Notes: generated by a model from the sequence alone, not told the origin. A stretch of 62,098 nucleotides of DNA from an uncultured SAR116 cluster alpha proteobacterium (GCA_902514865.1 CABXSI010000002.1:1-62098); one strand, 5' to 3'; counted from the first letter of the stretch, positions 31,051 through 42,378 are shown. Translations and numbers: made by a program.

Positions 31051-32253
31051 TTAAGATAAGCTTAATACTGCTTTTTCAATTCTATTCATCGCTTCTTTTA
31101 ACAAGTCTAAACTTGTTGCATATGAAATTCTAAAGAAAGGTTCTAATCCAAAAGCTACTCCAGGTACGGCTGCTACTTCTGCTTTTTCTAAGAGCCATTC
31201 AACAATATCTTTATCATTTTTTAATATTATTCCTTCGTTTGTTTTTTTTCCTACTAAACCAGAAACATTTGGATAAGCATAAAAGGCTCCTTTAGGTAAC
31301 AAACAACTTATGCCTTGAATATTATTGAGTTTACTTACAACAAATCGTCTCCTCTCATCAAAAGCTTTTAAACAAGGTTTTAAAAAGTCATTACTTCCAC
31401 TTATTCCCGCCAAAGCAGCATACTGTGAAATGGATGAGGCATTGGAAGTTGACTGCCCTTGAATCTTAATCATCGCTTTGATTAATATTTCAGGACCAAC
31501 TGCATATCCAATTCGCCAACCCGTCATACAATGACTTTTTGAAACACCATTTACAGTTAAAACTCTATCTTTTAAATCAGGAGCAACTTGAGCAAATGTA
31601 AAGAATTCAAAATTGTCATAAACTATGTATTCATATATATCATCTGTCATGACATATAAATTTTTATGTTTTCTCACAACATCAGCAATTTCTTCAAGCT
31701 CTTTTCTAGAATAACAAGATCCAGTTGGATTAGACGGACTATTTAATATCAACCACTTACTTTTTTTAGTTATAACTTGTTCTAATTCTTTGGCTGTAAG
31801 TTTAAAGTCTGTTTCTTGAGTACAACTTACAATAACAGGGTTACCCCCAGCTAATAAAGTCATATCAGGATATGATACCCAATATGGCGCTGGAATTATC
31901 ACTTCATCATCTTTATTTATAGAACTAATCAGCGCGTTGAATAAAATTTGTTTTCCACCAGTACTTACAATCACGTCATTTATTGAATAACTCAAACCGT
32001 TATCATTTTTAAACTTATCAATTATGGCTTGCCTAAGTTCTGGTATACCTTCTACATTCGTGTACTTTGTATATCCTTTTTGAATTGCATCTATAGCAGC
32101 TACCTTTACGTGATCTGGTGTATCAAAATCAGGTTCACCAGCCGATAATCCAATAACTTTTTTTCCTTCTCTTTTTAATTGCGCTGCTTTGGCTGTTATG
32201 ACCATTGTTGCAGAAGGTTTTATTCTATTCAAACTGTCAGAAATAAAAGTCAT
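31051..32253 (-). CDS. Pyridoxal-phosphate-dependent aminotransferase (aspartate aminotransferase type)
   Basis: IGLSAGEPDFDTPDHVKVAAIDAIQKGYTKYTNVEG; NSPSNPTGS; VNGVSKSHCMTGWRIGY. Confidence 0.95.
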   Translation of the reverse strand: MTFISDSLNRIKPSATMVITAKAAQLKREGKKVIGLSAGEPDFDTPDHVKVAAIDAIQKGYTKYTNVEGIPELRQAIIDKFKNDNGLSYSINDVIVSTGGKQILFNALISSINKDDEVIIPAPYWVSYPDMTLLAGGNPVIVSCTQETDFKLTAKELEQVITKKSKWLILNSPSNPTGSCYSRKELEEIADVVRKHKNLYVMTDDIYEYIVYDNFEFFTFAQVAPDLKDRVLTVNGVSKSHCMTGWRIGYAVGPEILIKAMIKIQGQSTSNASSISQYAALAGISGSNDFLKPCLKAFDERRRFVVSKLNNIQGISCLLPKGAFYAYPNVSGLVGKKTNEGIILKNDKDIVEWLLEKAEVAAVPGVAFGLEPFFRISYATSLDLLKEAMNRIEKAVLSLS

Positions 32254-32387
32254 ATTTAAACTCCAAAAAAAGAAACTTAGTTATCATTAAGATCTACTAC
32301 AAAATATAGTTGTTAAAAATCTTTTTTATTAATTAATAGGTAATTTTTTGATATAAAGTTTTTTATGCCAAATTAATTACTTATTTA

Positions 32388-34457
32388 ATGAAAATGAACA
32401 AAATTGAAAAATTAAATTATAATATTTCAAATTCTTTGAAATCTAATTTTAATCTAAAATCTGACTTTATTCCTACTGGAGACCAACCACAAGCAATAGA
32501 CGAGTTAATCTCAGGTGTTAATAATAATGAAAAAGATCAAGTTTTACTCGGTGTTACAGGTTCAGGTAAAACTTTTACTATGGCCCATGTCATTAATTCA
32601 CTGAATAGACCAGCATTGGTAATGGCTCCTAATAAGACACTTGCAGCGCAACTTTATGGAGAAATGAAAGATTTTTTCCCTGAAAATGCTGTTGAATATT
32701 TTGTGTCATACTATGACTATTATCAACCAGAGGCATATGTACCTCGTTCAGACACATATATAGAAAAAGAATCAAGTATTAATGACCAAATTGATAGAAT
32801 GCGCCATTCTGCAACAAGAGCTTTACTTGAAAGAAAAGACGTTATTATTGTTGCGTCGGTATCTTGTATTTATGGTATTGGATCAGTAGAAACATATTCA
32901 AAAATGACAATGACTTTAAAAGAAGGACAAGATTTTCCACGACAAAAATTATTAAGACAATTTACTGAACTTCAATACACTAGAAACGATATGTCCTTTG
33001 TGAGAGGTACATTTAGAGTAAGAGGAGATATAATAGAAATATTTCCAGCACACCTAGAAACTGTTGCTTGGAGAATAACTTTATTCGGTGATGAAATTGA
33101 AAATTTATTTGAGGTAGATGCTTTAACAGGGCAGAAACTGTCAAAATTAAGTTCGATTAAAATTTATGCTAACTCTCATTATGTCACACCAAGACCAACT
33201 TTAAATGAAGCTATAAAGTCTATAAAAGAGGAGTTAAAACATCATTTAGATTTCTTATACAAAAGCAATAAATTAGTTGAAGCACAAAGACTTGAGCAAC
33301 GAACTAATTTTGATCTTGAAATGATGCTTGCTGCTGGGACATGCCCAGGAATAGAAAATTACAGTAGATACCTGTCGGGTAGAAATCCTGGTGAACCTCC
33401 ACCTACTCTTTTTGAGTATTTACCTGACGACGCGCTTGTATTTACAGATGAAAGTCATATAACAGTAAGTCAAATAGGTGCAATGTATAAAGGTGATTTT
33501 AGAAGAAAATCTACTTTATCAGAATATGGTTTTAGATTACCTTCTTGCTTGGATAACCGACCTTTAAAATTTGAAGAATGGGAGGCTTTTAGACCTCATA
33601 CTATTCACGTTTCAGCCACTCCTGGAGAGTGGGAACTAAATAAAACTAATGGTATATTTATTGAACAATCAGTCAGACCAACTGGTCTTATAGATCCTAA
33701 AATAACTATAAGACCTACTAAAACTCAAGTTGATGATTTAATTCATGAAACAAAGTTGCAATCTAAAAAAGGAAATAGAGTTTTAATTACCACACTAACC
33801 AAAAAAATGGCTGAAGCTTTGAGTGAGTATATGTTTGAGGCTGGTTTAAAAGTAAGGTACATTCACTCAGACGTGGATACACTTGAACGTATTGAAATAA
33901 TAAGAGATTTGAGATTAGGAATTTTTGATGCGCTAATAGGAATTAATCTTTTAAGAGAAGGTTTAGATATTCCAGAGTGCGCACTAGTTGCTATATTAGA
34001 TGCTGATAAAGAGGGATACCTTAGATCAAAAACATCACTTATCCAAACTATAGGACGTGCAGCAAGACATGTTGAAGGTAATGTCATATTATATGCTGAT
34101 ACAATAACTGGATCAATGCAGTACGCTATTGATGAAACAAACAGAAGAAGAAAAAAACAAATTGATTATAATTTAAAGAATAAAATAACTCCAAAAACAG
34201 TTATTAGTAAAATTTCTAATATATTAGAGAATCTTAGTGAAGAAGGTGAAGAGAATAAAAGTTCTAAACATGTTGGAAAAAGTATTAAACAATCAATTCA
34301 AGAACTTCAGTCAGATATGGAAAAAGCAGCAAGCAACCTTGAATTTGAAGAGGCTGCGAAAATTAGAGATAAAATAAAAATCTTGCAACAAAAAGAACTA
34401 GGATTGATGGTTGCTCCTAAAGAAAATTACAGAAGTAAATTTAGTAAAAAGAAATAA
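32388..34457 (+). CDS. uvrB: Excinuclease ABC subunit B
   Basis: [46 protein letters not shown] motif near C-terminus. Confidence 0.98.
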   Translation: MKMNKIEKLNYNISNSLKSNFNLKSDFIPTGDQPQAIDELISGVNNNEKDQVLLGVTGSGKTFTMAHVINSLNRPALVMAPNKTLAAQLYGEMKDFFPENAVEYFVSYYDYYQPEAYVPRSDTYIEKESSINDQIDRMRHSATRALLERKDVIIVASVSCIYGIGSVETYSKMTMTLKEGQDFPRQKLLRQFTELQYTRNDMSFVRGTFRVRGDIIEIFPAHLETVAWRITLFGDEIENLFEVDALTGQKLSKLSSIKIYANSHYVTPRPTLNEAIKSIKEELKHHLDFLYKSNKLVEAQRLEQRTNFDLEMMLAAGTCPGIENYSRYLSGRNPGEPPPTLFEYLPDDALVFTDESHITVSQIGAMYKGDFRRKSTLSEYGFRLPSCLDNRPLKFEEWEAFRPHTIHVSATPGEWELNKTNGIFIEQSVRPTGLIDPKITIRPTKTQVDDLIHETKLQSKKGNRVLITTLTKKMAEALSEYMFEAGLKVRYIHSDVDTLERIEIIRDLRLGIFDALIGINLLREGLDIPECALVAILDADKEGYLRSKTSLIQTIGRAARHVEGNVILYADTITGSMQYAIDETNRRRKKQIDYNLKNKITPKTVISKISNILENLSEEGEENKSSKHVGKSIKQSIQELQSDMEKAASNLEFEEAAKIRDKIKILQQKELGLMVAPKENYRSKFSKKK

Positions 34458-34501
34458 ACAAACTATTTATTAAAATTAATTTAAGGTGCAAAATTTACTA
34501 A

Positions 34502-36379
34502 ATGAAAAAAAAGACTAAACCTTCTCTTAGTAATGGGATTGAGGTTATAAAAAATGAATTAAGAACAATTCCTGACAAATCTGGAATTTATCAGATGTTG
34601 GGAGAAAACGAAGAGTATTTATATATTGGTAAAGCAAAAAATCTAAAAAATAGAGTTGGTTTTTACACTCAGCCAAAAAGACTTAACTCAAGGCTAACAT
34701 ATATGGTCTCAAGTACAGTTAAAATGGAGATCATTATTACGTCGTCTGAGGTTGAAGCTCTATTACTAGAGTCGAATTTAATTAAAAAATTCGAACCAAT
34801 TTACAATATATTACTTAAGGACGACAAAAGTTTTAGTTCTATATTATTTAATTTGTCACACCCATTTCCACAAATATCTTCTCATCGTGGATCAAGAACT
34901 ATTAGAGGAGAATACTTTGGACCATTTGTATCTAAAAGAACGATTTACAAAACAATTGAAACATTGCAAAAGGCATTTTTACTGAGAACTTGCAATGATA
35001 ATATATTCAAGTCAAGAACTAGACCCTGTCTACAATATCAAATAAAAAGATGTAGCGCTCCCTGTGTCAATTTTATATCTGAAGAAAATTATAAAAAAAC
35101 TGTAGTTGAGGCCAAAAACTTTCTAAATGGGAATTCCAAAAAAATAAAACAAAATTTAATAGACAAAATGTATGATGCGTCTAATAAACAAAATTTTGAA
35201 GCTGCAGCAATTTTTAGAAATAGAGTTAAAGCTCTAACAGAAGTAAATGCAAGTCAGAACATTAATATACCAAACGTTAAAAATATTGATTTTTTAGTAA
35301 TAAAAAAAATTGATAATAAAGTTGTAATTCAAATGACTATCATTAGAAACGGTTGTAACTACGGATCAAAATCTTATTTTCCTAATCCTGGAAGAAATGG
35401 GACTGATGTTAATGAAAATGAAATCATGCAAGCATTTATATGCCAATTCTACGAGAAAAATATTCCAGCAGAGAGTATACTTGTTAATGAATATCCTAAA
35501 GATAAATCCCTCATTGAAGAATTTCTGAGAACAAAACATAAATTTAAAGTTGGAATTGAGTCTCCTCAAAGAGGTAAAAAATTAGAACTTATTAATTCTA
35601 CCCTAAAAAATGCTGAAGAAAACCTTAATAGAAAAATCTATGAAAAATCATCAAATCAAAAAAATTTGTTAAAACTTCAAGATGCCTTCCATTTTAGAAA
35701 GAAAATAAAAAAATTAGAAGTGTATGACAATTCTCACCATCAAGGCAAATCACCTGTCGGTGCAATGATAGCTTTTAATGAGGATGGTTTTTTGAAATCA
35801 TTATACAGAAAGTATAATATAAATTCTGAGTGGAAAAACAAAAATTCATCGAAAAATACTGAAACTCTGAATAATAATGATTATTTAATGATGAAAGAAG
35901 TCATTGAAAGAAGGTTTACTGGAAAAGCTTCTTCAAATTATCCTGATTTATTAATCATTGACGGAGGGAAAGGTCATTTGAATACTGTTTTATCCGTACT
36001 TAAAAAATTGAAAATTGAAAATATTGAAGTATTAGCAGTTTCTAAAGGTATAAAAAGAGATGCAGGAAGAGAAAGCTTTTATACCAAGTATAACAATAAA
36101 ATTATATTTGAAAAAGATGATTCAATTTTATTTTTTCTTCAAAAATTAAGAGATGAAGTTCACAGATACGCAATTACTGGCCATAGACTTAAAAGTAAAA
36201 AAAGATTATTTCAAAACCCATTAGATGAAATAGACGGTATAGGTGCTCAAAGAAAGAAATCATTGCTTGATGAATTCGGTTCAGCAAAAGCTGTTGGAAC
36301 AGCCAGCTTAAAGGATTTACTAAAAGTTGAAGGAATTAACAAGTCAACAGCACAAAAAGTATTTAACTTTTTTAATTAA
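34502..36379 (+). CDS. uvrC: Excinuclease ABC subunit C
   Basis: GIYQMLGENEEYLYIGKAKNLKNRV GIY-YIG domain; YDNSHHQGKSPVGAMIAF; C-terminal HhH. Confidence 0.98.
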   Translation: MKKKTKPSLSNGIEVIKNELRTIPDKSGIYQMLGENEEYLYIGKAKNLKNRVGFYTQPKRLNSRLTYMVSSTVKMEIIITSSEVEALLLESNLIKKFEPIYNILLKDDKSFSSILFNLSHPFPQISSHRGSRTIRGEYFGPFVSKRTIYKTIETLQKAFLLRTCNDNIFKSRTRPCLQYQIKRCSAPCVNFISEENYKKTVVEAKNFLNGNSKKIKQNLIDKMYDASNKQNFEAAAIFRNRVKALTEVNASQNINIPNVKNIDFLVIKKIDNKVVIQMTIIRNGCNYGSKSYFPNPGRNGTDVNENEIMQAFICQFYEKNIPAESILVNEYPKDKSLIEEFLRTKHKFKVGIESPQRGKKLELINSTLKNAEENLNRKIYEKSSNQKNLLKLQDAFHFRKKIKKLEVYDNSHHQGKSPVGAMIAFNEDGFLKSLYRKYNINSEWKNKNSSKNTETLNNNDYLMMKEVIERRFTGKASSNYPDLLIIDGGKGHLNTVLSVLKKLKIENIEVLAVSKGIKRDAGRESFYTKYNNKIIFEKDDSILFFLQKLRDEVHRYAITGHRLKSKKRLFQNPLDEIDGIGAQRKKSLLDEFGSAKAVGTASLKDLLKVEGINKSTAQKVFNFFN

Positions 36380-36450
36380 TAATAATTGCTTAACTATAAT
36401 AGATTTTACCCTTAATGTAGTAGTATAAAAGATATTAAGTTAGGCTATTA

Positions 36451-37050
36451 ATGATAAAAGAAAGTTTAATTAAAAGCACAATACCTAATGGTTTAACATT
36501 ATTCAGATGTTTAACAGCATTATTACTTCCATTAATTGTTATCTATGGCGGTGAAACAGGTGCAATAGTTGCTACTCCTTTGTTAATTTTAGCTGGTATG
36601 ACTGACTACTTTGATGGTTTTTATGCTAGAAAATATCAAGTTATATCCAATTTTGGAAAAATTCTAGATCCAATTGCTGATAAACTTTTAGTAATTGGAA
36701 TAATTTTTGCTTTAGCTTCAGAGCATATGTTCGAATATAATTACGCTTTTATACCTGCACTTATAATCGTTTTGAGAGAAATTTTAATTAGCGGTTTAAG
36801 AGAAAGTATTGCTGGTTATAAAATTACCTTAGAGGTAACCTTTCTTTCAAAATGGAAGACCACAATACAACTGATTGCCTGTGGTAGTTTTTTAGTTTGG
36901 CGAACAAATGCTTTTTCCTATAATCTAGAAGCGTTAGGCATCATTTCATATACTTTTCTATGGGTTGCAGCCATAATTACTTTGATAACTGGAATTCAAT
37001 ATATTATGAAATTAGTTTTATTTTTTAAAGATAATAAAAATGAGAGTTAG
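36451..37050 (+). CDS. pgsA: CDP-diacylglycerol--glycerol-3-phosphate 3-phosphatidyltransferase
   Basis: GMTDYFDGFYARKYQVISNFGKILDPIADKLLV CDP-alcohol phosphotransferase motif. Confidence 0.96.
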   Translation: MIKESLIKSTIPNGLTLFRCLTALLLPLIVIYGGETGAIVATPLLILAGMTDYFDGFYARKYQVISNFGKILDPIADKLLVIGIIFALASEHMFEYNYAFIPALIIVLREILISGLRESIAGYKITLEVTFLSKWKTTIQLIACGSFLVWRTNAFSYNLEALGIISYTFLWVAAIITLITGIQYIMKLVLFFKDNKNES

Positions 37051-37304
37051 TGATGGTTATAAAATACTTTTCTTGGATTAAAGAACACATCGGTAAATCA
37101 GAAGAACTTATCGAACTACCTGATAATGTAAAAAACATAAGTGAACTTATTAATTATCTAAATAATTTAAACGATGATTACAAAAAAGTTTTTATAAAAA
37201 AAGATTTAATTAAAATTGCTGTAAACAAAACATATTGCTCTTTTGAAACAAAAATAAGTAATAATGACGAAATAGCTTTTTTTCCCCCTGTTACAGGAGG
37301 GTAA
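37050..37304 (+). CDS. moaD: Molybdopterin synthase sulfur-carrier subunit
   Basis: 84 aa ubiquitin-like protein ending NDEIAFFPPVTGG. Confidence 0.93.
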   Translation: MMVIKYFSWIKEHIGKSEELIELPDNVKNISELINYLNNLNDDYKKVFIKKDLIKIAVNKTYCSFETKISNNDEIAFFPPVTGG

Positions 37305-37778
37305 ATGGAAAAAAAACCAATAATCCCAGTTAGAATCAAAATACAGAATAAAGATTTTGATGTTTCAGAAGAGACTAATATTTTACGAGGAAACCAAACA
37401 GGTGCAATTGTCAATTTTGTTGGCGTTGTGAGAGGTTTTGATGAAAGAAACAATAATTTAATAGATTCGATGACACTCGAGCATTATTCCGGAATGACTG
37501 AATTAGAAATTGAAAAAATTGTTAAACAAAGCTATGAAAGGTGGAGTATTACTGGAGTAACTGTAATACATAGAGTTGGAAAATTATTACCCTCAGATCA
37601 AATTGTTTTTGTTGGTGTGTCCGCAAAACATAGGCAAAATGCATTCGATAGTTGTAATTTTATAATGGATTGGCTGAAAACAAAAGCTCCTTTTTGGAAA
37701 GTTGAAGAAAATAACTATAGAAAAAAATGGGTTGATTATAATTTGTCTGACGATGAAGCAACAAAAAAATGGGTTTAA
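37305..37778 (+). CDS. moaE: Molybdopterin synthase catalytic subunit
   Basis: GAIVNFVGVVRGFDERN; LEHYSGMTELEIEKIV; VIHRVGKL; KTKAPFWKVE. Confidence 0.95.
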   Translation: MEKKPIIPVRIKIQNKDFDVSEETNILRGNQTGAIVNFVGVVRGFDERNNNLIDSMTLEHYSGMTELEIEKIVKQSYERWSITGVTVIHRVGKLLPSDQIVFVGVSAKHRQNAFDSCNFIMDWLKTKAPFWKVEENNYRKKWVDYNLSDDEATKKWV

Positions 37779-37785
37779 TATTTTT

Positions 37786-38664
37786 CTAATCACCATTAAC
37801 TAAATCTGAATAAGCTTTTGTCAATTTTAAACAAAATTCAGCTGGTTCAAACTTGTAATCTCCAATTGATTGAACTGGAGTGACCTCTGCCGCTGTACCT
37901 GTCAAAAAACATTCTTCAGCCTCAGCCATTTCTTCCGGCATAATTTTTCTTTCAATAATCTGAATATCATTTTCTTCAGCAAGTTTCATTACTGTTCTTC
38001 TTGTAATTCCATCAAGAAAACAATCAGCTAATGGCGTATGAAGTTTTCCATCTGGCATTCTAAAAAACACATTAGCGCCTGTAGCCTCAGCAACTTGCCC
38101 CCTATAATCTAACATTAATGCGTCACTATAACCTTTTGCTTCTGCTTCATGTTTTGAGAGTGTACAAATCATATATAAACCAGCAGCTTTAGCATGAACC
38201 GGTCCACATTCAGGACTTGGACGTCTCCACTTAGCAATATCAAGTTTGATCCCTTGCATTTTTTGATCTGGATCGAAATAACTTGGCCATTCCCAAACAG
38301 CAATAGCCACATTTATTTTGGTTGACTGTGCAGAAACAGCCATCATTTCGCTACCTCTCCAAACCACTGGTCTAACATAAGCATCTGACAATGAATTTTT
38401 CTCAAGTAAGAGATCTTTTGCTGTTTCTATTTCATTTTTAGAAAAAGGTATTTCCATATCAAGTGAATGGGCGGAGTTAAACAACCTTTCAGTATGTTTC
38501 TTTGTTTCAAAAATTTTACCTTTGTATGCTCTTTCACCTTCAAAAACACAACTAGCATAATGCAAACCATGATTTAATACATGAATGTTAGCTGCCTTCC
38601 ATTCAACTAAATTTCCATTATACCATATGTAGCCATCACGATTATCAAACGAAAAGTTATCCAA
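37786..38664 (-). CDS. ilvE: Branched-chain amino acid aminotransferase
   Basis: HVLNHGLHYASCVFEGERAYKGKIF; GQVAEATGANVFF; DCFLDGITRRTVMKLA. Confidence 0.95.
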   Translation of the reverse strand: MDNFSFDNRDGYIWYNGNLVEWKAANIHVLNHGLHYASCVFEGERAYKGKIFETKKHTERLFNSAHSLDMEIPFSKNEIETAKDLLLEKNSLSDAYVRPVVWRGSEMMAVSAQSTKINVAIAVWEWPSYFDPDQKMQGIKLDIAKWRRPSPECGPVHAKAAGLYMICTLSKHEAEAKGYSDALMLDYRGQVAEATGANVFFRMPDGKLHTPLADCFLDGITRRTVMKLAEENDIQIIERKIMPEEMAEAEECFLTGTAAEVTPVQSIGDYKFEPAEFCLKLTKAYSDLVNGD

Positions 38665-38835
38665 AAAAAATTCCTCCTAATTTAATTATAATTTATAATC
38701 CACATTATAGTTAAATAATCAAATATTAAGAAATAAGTTTTGTAATTAATTAAGTATTTTAGTATTTTTATCCCTTTAATATTTATTGCTGAGTAAATAT
38801 AATAAATTCAAAGTTAACTGACCTGTTTTTGTAGA

Positions 38836-39564
38836 ATGTATAATCAAAATTTAAAAAAATTATATTTTCATATATTAATAATTGATGATGATCAGAAAAT
38901 TAGACAATTACTAAAAAAATTTTTAGAAAATAATGATTTTCGAGTATCCGACGCGGAAAACACCCAGCAAGCTAAAAAAATTATGAAAACTTTAATTTTT
39001 GACTTGTTGGTTATAGATATAATGATGCCAGGACAAAATGGTCTGGATTTTTTAAAAGAAATTAGACAAACAAATTCAATACCAACACTTATGTTAACTG
39101 CTATGTCCAACCCAGAGGACAGACTAGATGGTCTTGAGTATGGTGCTGATGATTATATGACCAAACCATTTGAGCCAAGAGAACTATTATTAAGAATACA
39201 AAATATACTTAAAAGACGTCCTGAAAATCTTAAAAAAACAAAAGATGGAAATAACACTAGATTCGGCCCATTTTCATTTAATCAGAAATCCTTAAACTTA
39301 TATAAAAATGATTTACCTGTTCATCTAACTACATCTGAACAAAAACTATTAAATTGTTTTTGTAAATCTCCAAATAAAGCCTTTTCTAGAGATGATATTA
39401 ATGTCTCACTTGGTGGTAGTATGGAAACTCGATCTATTGATGTGGCTATTGCAAGAATAAGACGTAAAATTGAAGATGATCAAAGATACCCAATCTATCT
39501 GCAAACCGTAAGAGGAATAGGCTGGATGCTACATACTCACGATGGCAGAATTAATAATGATTAG
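38836..39564 (+). CDS. OmpR-family response regulator
   Basis: Receiver: IIDDDQKIRQLL, LLVIDIMMPGQNGLDFL, MTKPFEPRELLLRI; winged-helix C-terminus with VRGIGWML. Confidence 0.95.
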   Translation: MYNQNLKKLYFHILIIDDDQKIRQLLKKFLENNDFRVSDAENTQQAKKIMKTLIFDLLVIDIMMPGQNGLDFLKEIRQTNSIPTLMLTAMSNPEDRLDGLEYGADDYMTKPFEPRELLLRIQNILKRRPENLKKTKDGNNTRFGPFSFNQKSLNLYKNDLPVHLTTSEQKLLNCFCKSPNKAFSRDDINVSLGGSMETRSIDVAIARIRRKIEDDQRYPIYLQTVRGIGWMLHTHDGRINND

Positions 39565-39579
39565 AAAAAAGTATAAAAT

Positions 39580-40890
39580 ATGAGATTGCGCGACATAACA
39601 CCAAAAAGTTTATTTGGAAGAATGTTAGCTATTATACTTGTACCAATAATTCTTGTTCAAATTATTTCCGTGTCAATTTTCTACGAAAGACATTGGGATT
39701 GGGTATCAAGACATATGTCTAAAAATTTAGCAAAAGATTTAGGTTTATTAATTGATGAGCTTGGGAGCGAGCCCTCAAAGGATCAAAGGGCTTTATCAGC
39801 TGTTAGAGCAAGACAATACTTTGATATTATCTTCTACTGGTTGGAAGGAGGTATATTAAAACCTAATCAATCATTTAATGCTAAATTTAAAAATTTTCGA
39901 TCATCTTTAGAATCTAGAATAAAGGAACCTTTTTATTTATCCACAATTGAGAATTCAAGACAATTTTATGTAGATATACAACTAGCGAATGGAATAGTAA
40001 GAATGCATATAGATAATAAAAGGTTATTTGTTCCTACGGGTATTACTTTTATTATGTGGTCTGTAGGTGCATCAGTGATACTTTTTTCTGTAGCAATTAT
40101 TTTCCTAAGAAAACAAGTTAGCCCAATATTAAAACTCGCAAAAGCAGCACGTCAAATTGGTTTTGGAAGGGAAGTAGAAAATTATAATATTGAAGGTGCA
40201 ACTGAAGTAAGAATAGCTGGAAGAGCATTTCAAGCTATGAGACATAGGATAAATAAACAAATTTCAGAGAAAACATCACTTTTAGCCGGAGTAGGTCATG
40301 ACTTAAAAACTCCCTTAACTAGAATGAGACTTCAATTAGCAGTTATGGATAATAATAGAGAGATTAAAAAAGATTTTGAAAAAGAACTGATAGAATTAGA
40401 AAAAATGATAGATGGCTATTTAGATTTTGCAAGAAATGAACGAGAAGAGGAAATGGTTGATGCAAGTTTATTTAAGTTACTACAACAAGCCGCTAAGACC
40501 TCTGATCCAAGTGGAGAAAAAATAACTATTGCTGTACCACCAGATAATATTCCAATTTTTCCAATTCAAGTTCAATCAATAAGAAGAGCTCTGATAAATT
40601 TATTTACCAATGCAATTAGATATGCAGGTAAAGCAAATGCCCAAATTCAAATTTTTGATGATCATAGTGAAGTTATAATTGATGATAATGGCCCAGGAAT
40701 ACCTAGAGATAAAAGAGATGAGGTAGTATTACCATTTACAAGATTGGATAATTCTAGAAATATTAAAACTGGTGGTACTGGACTAGGTTTATCAATTGCA
40801 AAGAATTCAGCACTAAATCATGGTGGAGAACTTATTTTAGAAGAAAGCCCTTTAGGTGGGTTAAGAGTCAGATTATTACTGCCTTTATAG
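39580..40890 (+). CDS. Sensor histidine kinase (EnvZ-like)
   Basis: Two TMs, HAMP, H-box LAGVGHDLKTPLTRMRLQ, N-box NLFTNAIRYA, DDNGPGIP and GGTGLGLSIA. Confidence 0.95.
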   Translation: MRLRDITPKSLFGRMLAIILVPIILVQIISVSIFYERHWDWVSRHMSKNLAKDLGLLIDELGSEPSKDQRALSAVRARQYFDIIFYWLEGGILKPNQSFNAKFKNFRSSLESRIKEPFYLSTIENSRQFYVDIQLANGIVRMHIDNKRLFVPTGITFIMWSVGASVILFSVAIIFLRKQVSPILKLAKAARQIGFGREVENYNIEGATEVRIAGRAFQAMRHRINKQISEKTSLLAGVGHDLKTPLTRMRLQLAVMDNNREIKKDFEKELIELEKMIDGYLDFARNEREEEMVDASLFKLLQQAAKTSDPSGEKITIAVPPDNIPIFPIQVQSIRRALINLFTNAIRYAGKANAQIQIFDDHSEVIIDDNGPGIPRDKRDEVVLPFTRLDNSRNIKTGGTGLGLSIAKNSALNHGGELILEESPLGGLRVRLLLPL

Positions 40891-41499
40891 TTACTTTTTA
40901 ATAATCCCGGTAAAAAAACCAATATCTTCAATGTCTTTTAGATATTTATCTAAATATCTGAGAGTTGAGTCAAGGTTGTTATTTTCATCTTTTAAAAAAA
41001 CCTCCATTCCTTTTATAAATACAATATTCAAAGCTACAGATTTTATAGTTTTTAAACCACAATTTTTTTTACTTTCAACTAGTTCTAAAAGGTTAAACAT
41101 AAAAGAATAATTTTGTTGTAAAAGTTTAAAGAAAATTTCAGTTTTACGATCTGATCCTTCACTAAAGATTTTTAGAGCTGGTCTAAATTCTAATAGCTTT
41201 TCAAACCTTAAAGTTATGCCTTCTAAAATTTTTTCATAAGTTGTTGATATTGAGTCTTCAAATATGTCAGTTTTAAATTCTTCTAAAGCTTCATTATCTA
41301 GCTTAGTAACAAGTATTTTTAAAAAAAAAATTGGGTTATGAATAAAATCTTTAGGTATTATTTTTTTTGCTTCATCATAGGAAACTTTACTTTTTGAACA
41401 TAGGTCTTCTAGAGTTACTGAGTTTTTGTTTGAAGCATTTAAAATAGAAAAATATGTATTGCATAATTTCCATTTTAAATCTTGATCTTTAGTTTTCAT
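40891..41499 (-). CDS. TetR-like all-helical protein
   Basis: 202 aa; N-terminal SVTLEDLCSKSKVSYDEAKKIIPKDF HTH-like; alpha-helical; weak assignment. Confidence 0.5.
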   Translation of the reverse strand: MKTKDQDLKWKLCNTYFSILNASNKNSVTLEDLCSKSKVSYDEAKKIIPKDFIHNPIFFLKILVTKLDNEALEEFKTDIFEDSISTTYEKILEGITLRFEKLLEFRPALKIFSEGSDRKTEIFFKLLQQNYSFMFNLLELVESKKNCGLKTIKSVALNIVFIKGMEVFLKDENNNLDSTLRYLDKYLKDIEDIGFFTGIIKK

Positions 41500-41507
41500 G
41501 TAACTAT

Positions 41508-42332
41508 TTAACCACTAGAATTTAAATCTTTAGCCCTTTTTTTTGCAGCACTGACTGTTTTTTCTAATAAATTATATAATCCACAATCCTTAGATGCAAG
41601 TATTTCCAAACCAGCTTCTGTAGTTCCACCAGGACTAGTGACGTTTTCCTTTAGTATCTTGGGATTAATATTTGACATTTCTAATAATCTTGCCGAACCA
41701 ATTATAGTTTCTATAGCTAATGTCGTTGCATTTTTTTTTGATAAACCTTGATTTAGACCAATTTTAGATAATACCTCTGCAAAGTAAAAAACATAAGCAG
41801 GACCAGATCCAGATATGGCCGTTACAACATCAATAAAAGATTCAGCATCTAAGTAAACTGTCTTTCCGAAAGCCGTTAATAAATCTTGTACATCAAGTAA
41901 TTCTATTTTATTTACATTATTAGTCTTGCAATAACCAGTTACACCAAAACCCACTGAAGCTGGTAAATTTGGCATTGCTCTAACAAGTTTTATATCTTTT
42001 TTGAGATTTGACTGAAACCAATCAAAAGAAAGACCTGCAGCGATTGAAATAAATAATGTTTTCGAAAAATTAATTTTAGAAAAAACCTTAATAGATTCAC
42101 TCATTTGTTGTGGCTTGACTGCAAGGAAAATTATATCAAGAGTGTCTAGACCAACAGATCTTAATAATTGCTCAAAATTTTCGTATGATTCTATACCATC
42201 ATTAACAGCAATACGTCTTAAGGAAATTTCTTTCTCAACAACAAAAAATTTAAAATTTAAACTTTTACGCTTCCACCCTTTTGCAATGGAAGATCCCATT
42301 TTTCCAAATCCAAATAAAACTACATTCTTCAT
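41508..42332 (-). CDS. proC: Pyrroline-5-carboxylate reductase
   Basis: VVLFGFGKMGSSIAKGW; IIFLAVKPQQM; VRAMPNLPASVGFGVTGY; VTAISGSGPAYVFYFAE; VTSPGGTTEAGLEIL. Confidence 0.96.
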   Translation of the reverse strand: MKNVVLFGFGKMGSSIAKGWKRKSLNFKFFVVEKEISLRRIAVNDGIESYENFEQLLRSVGLDTLDIIFLAVKPQQMSESIKVFSKINFSKTLFISIAAGLSFDWFQSNLKKDIKLVRAMPNLPASVGFGVTGYCKTNNVNKIELLDVQDLLTAFGKTVYLDAESFIDVVTAISGSGPAYVFYFAEVLSKIGLNQGLSKKNATTLAIETIIGSARLLEMSNINPKILKENVTSPGGTTEAGLEILASKDCGLYNLLEKTVSAAKKRAKDLNSSG

Positions 42333-42378
42333 ATTTTACCTAATTTATTTAAAAATTAATTTTTGGGCATGACTAATT

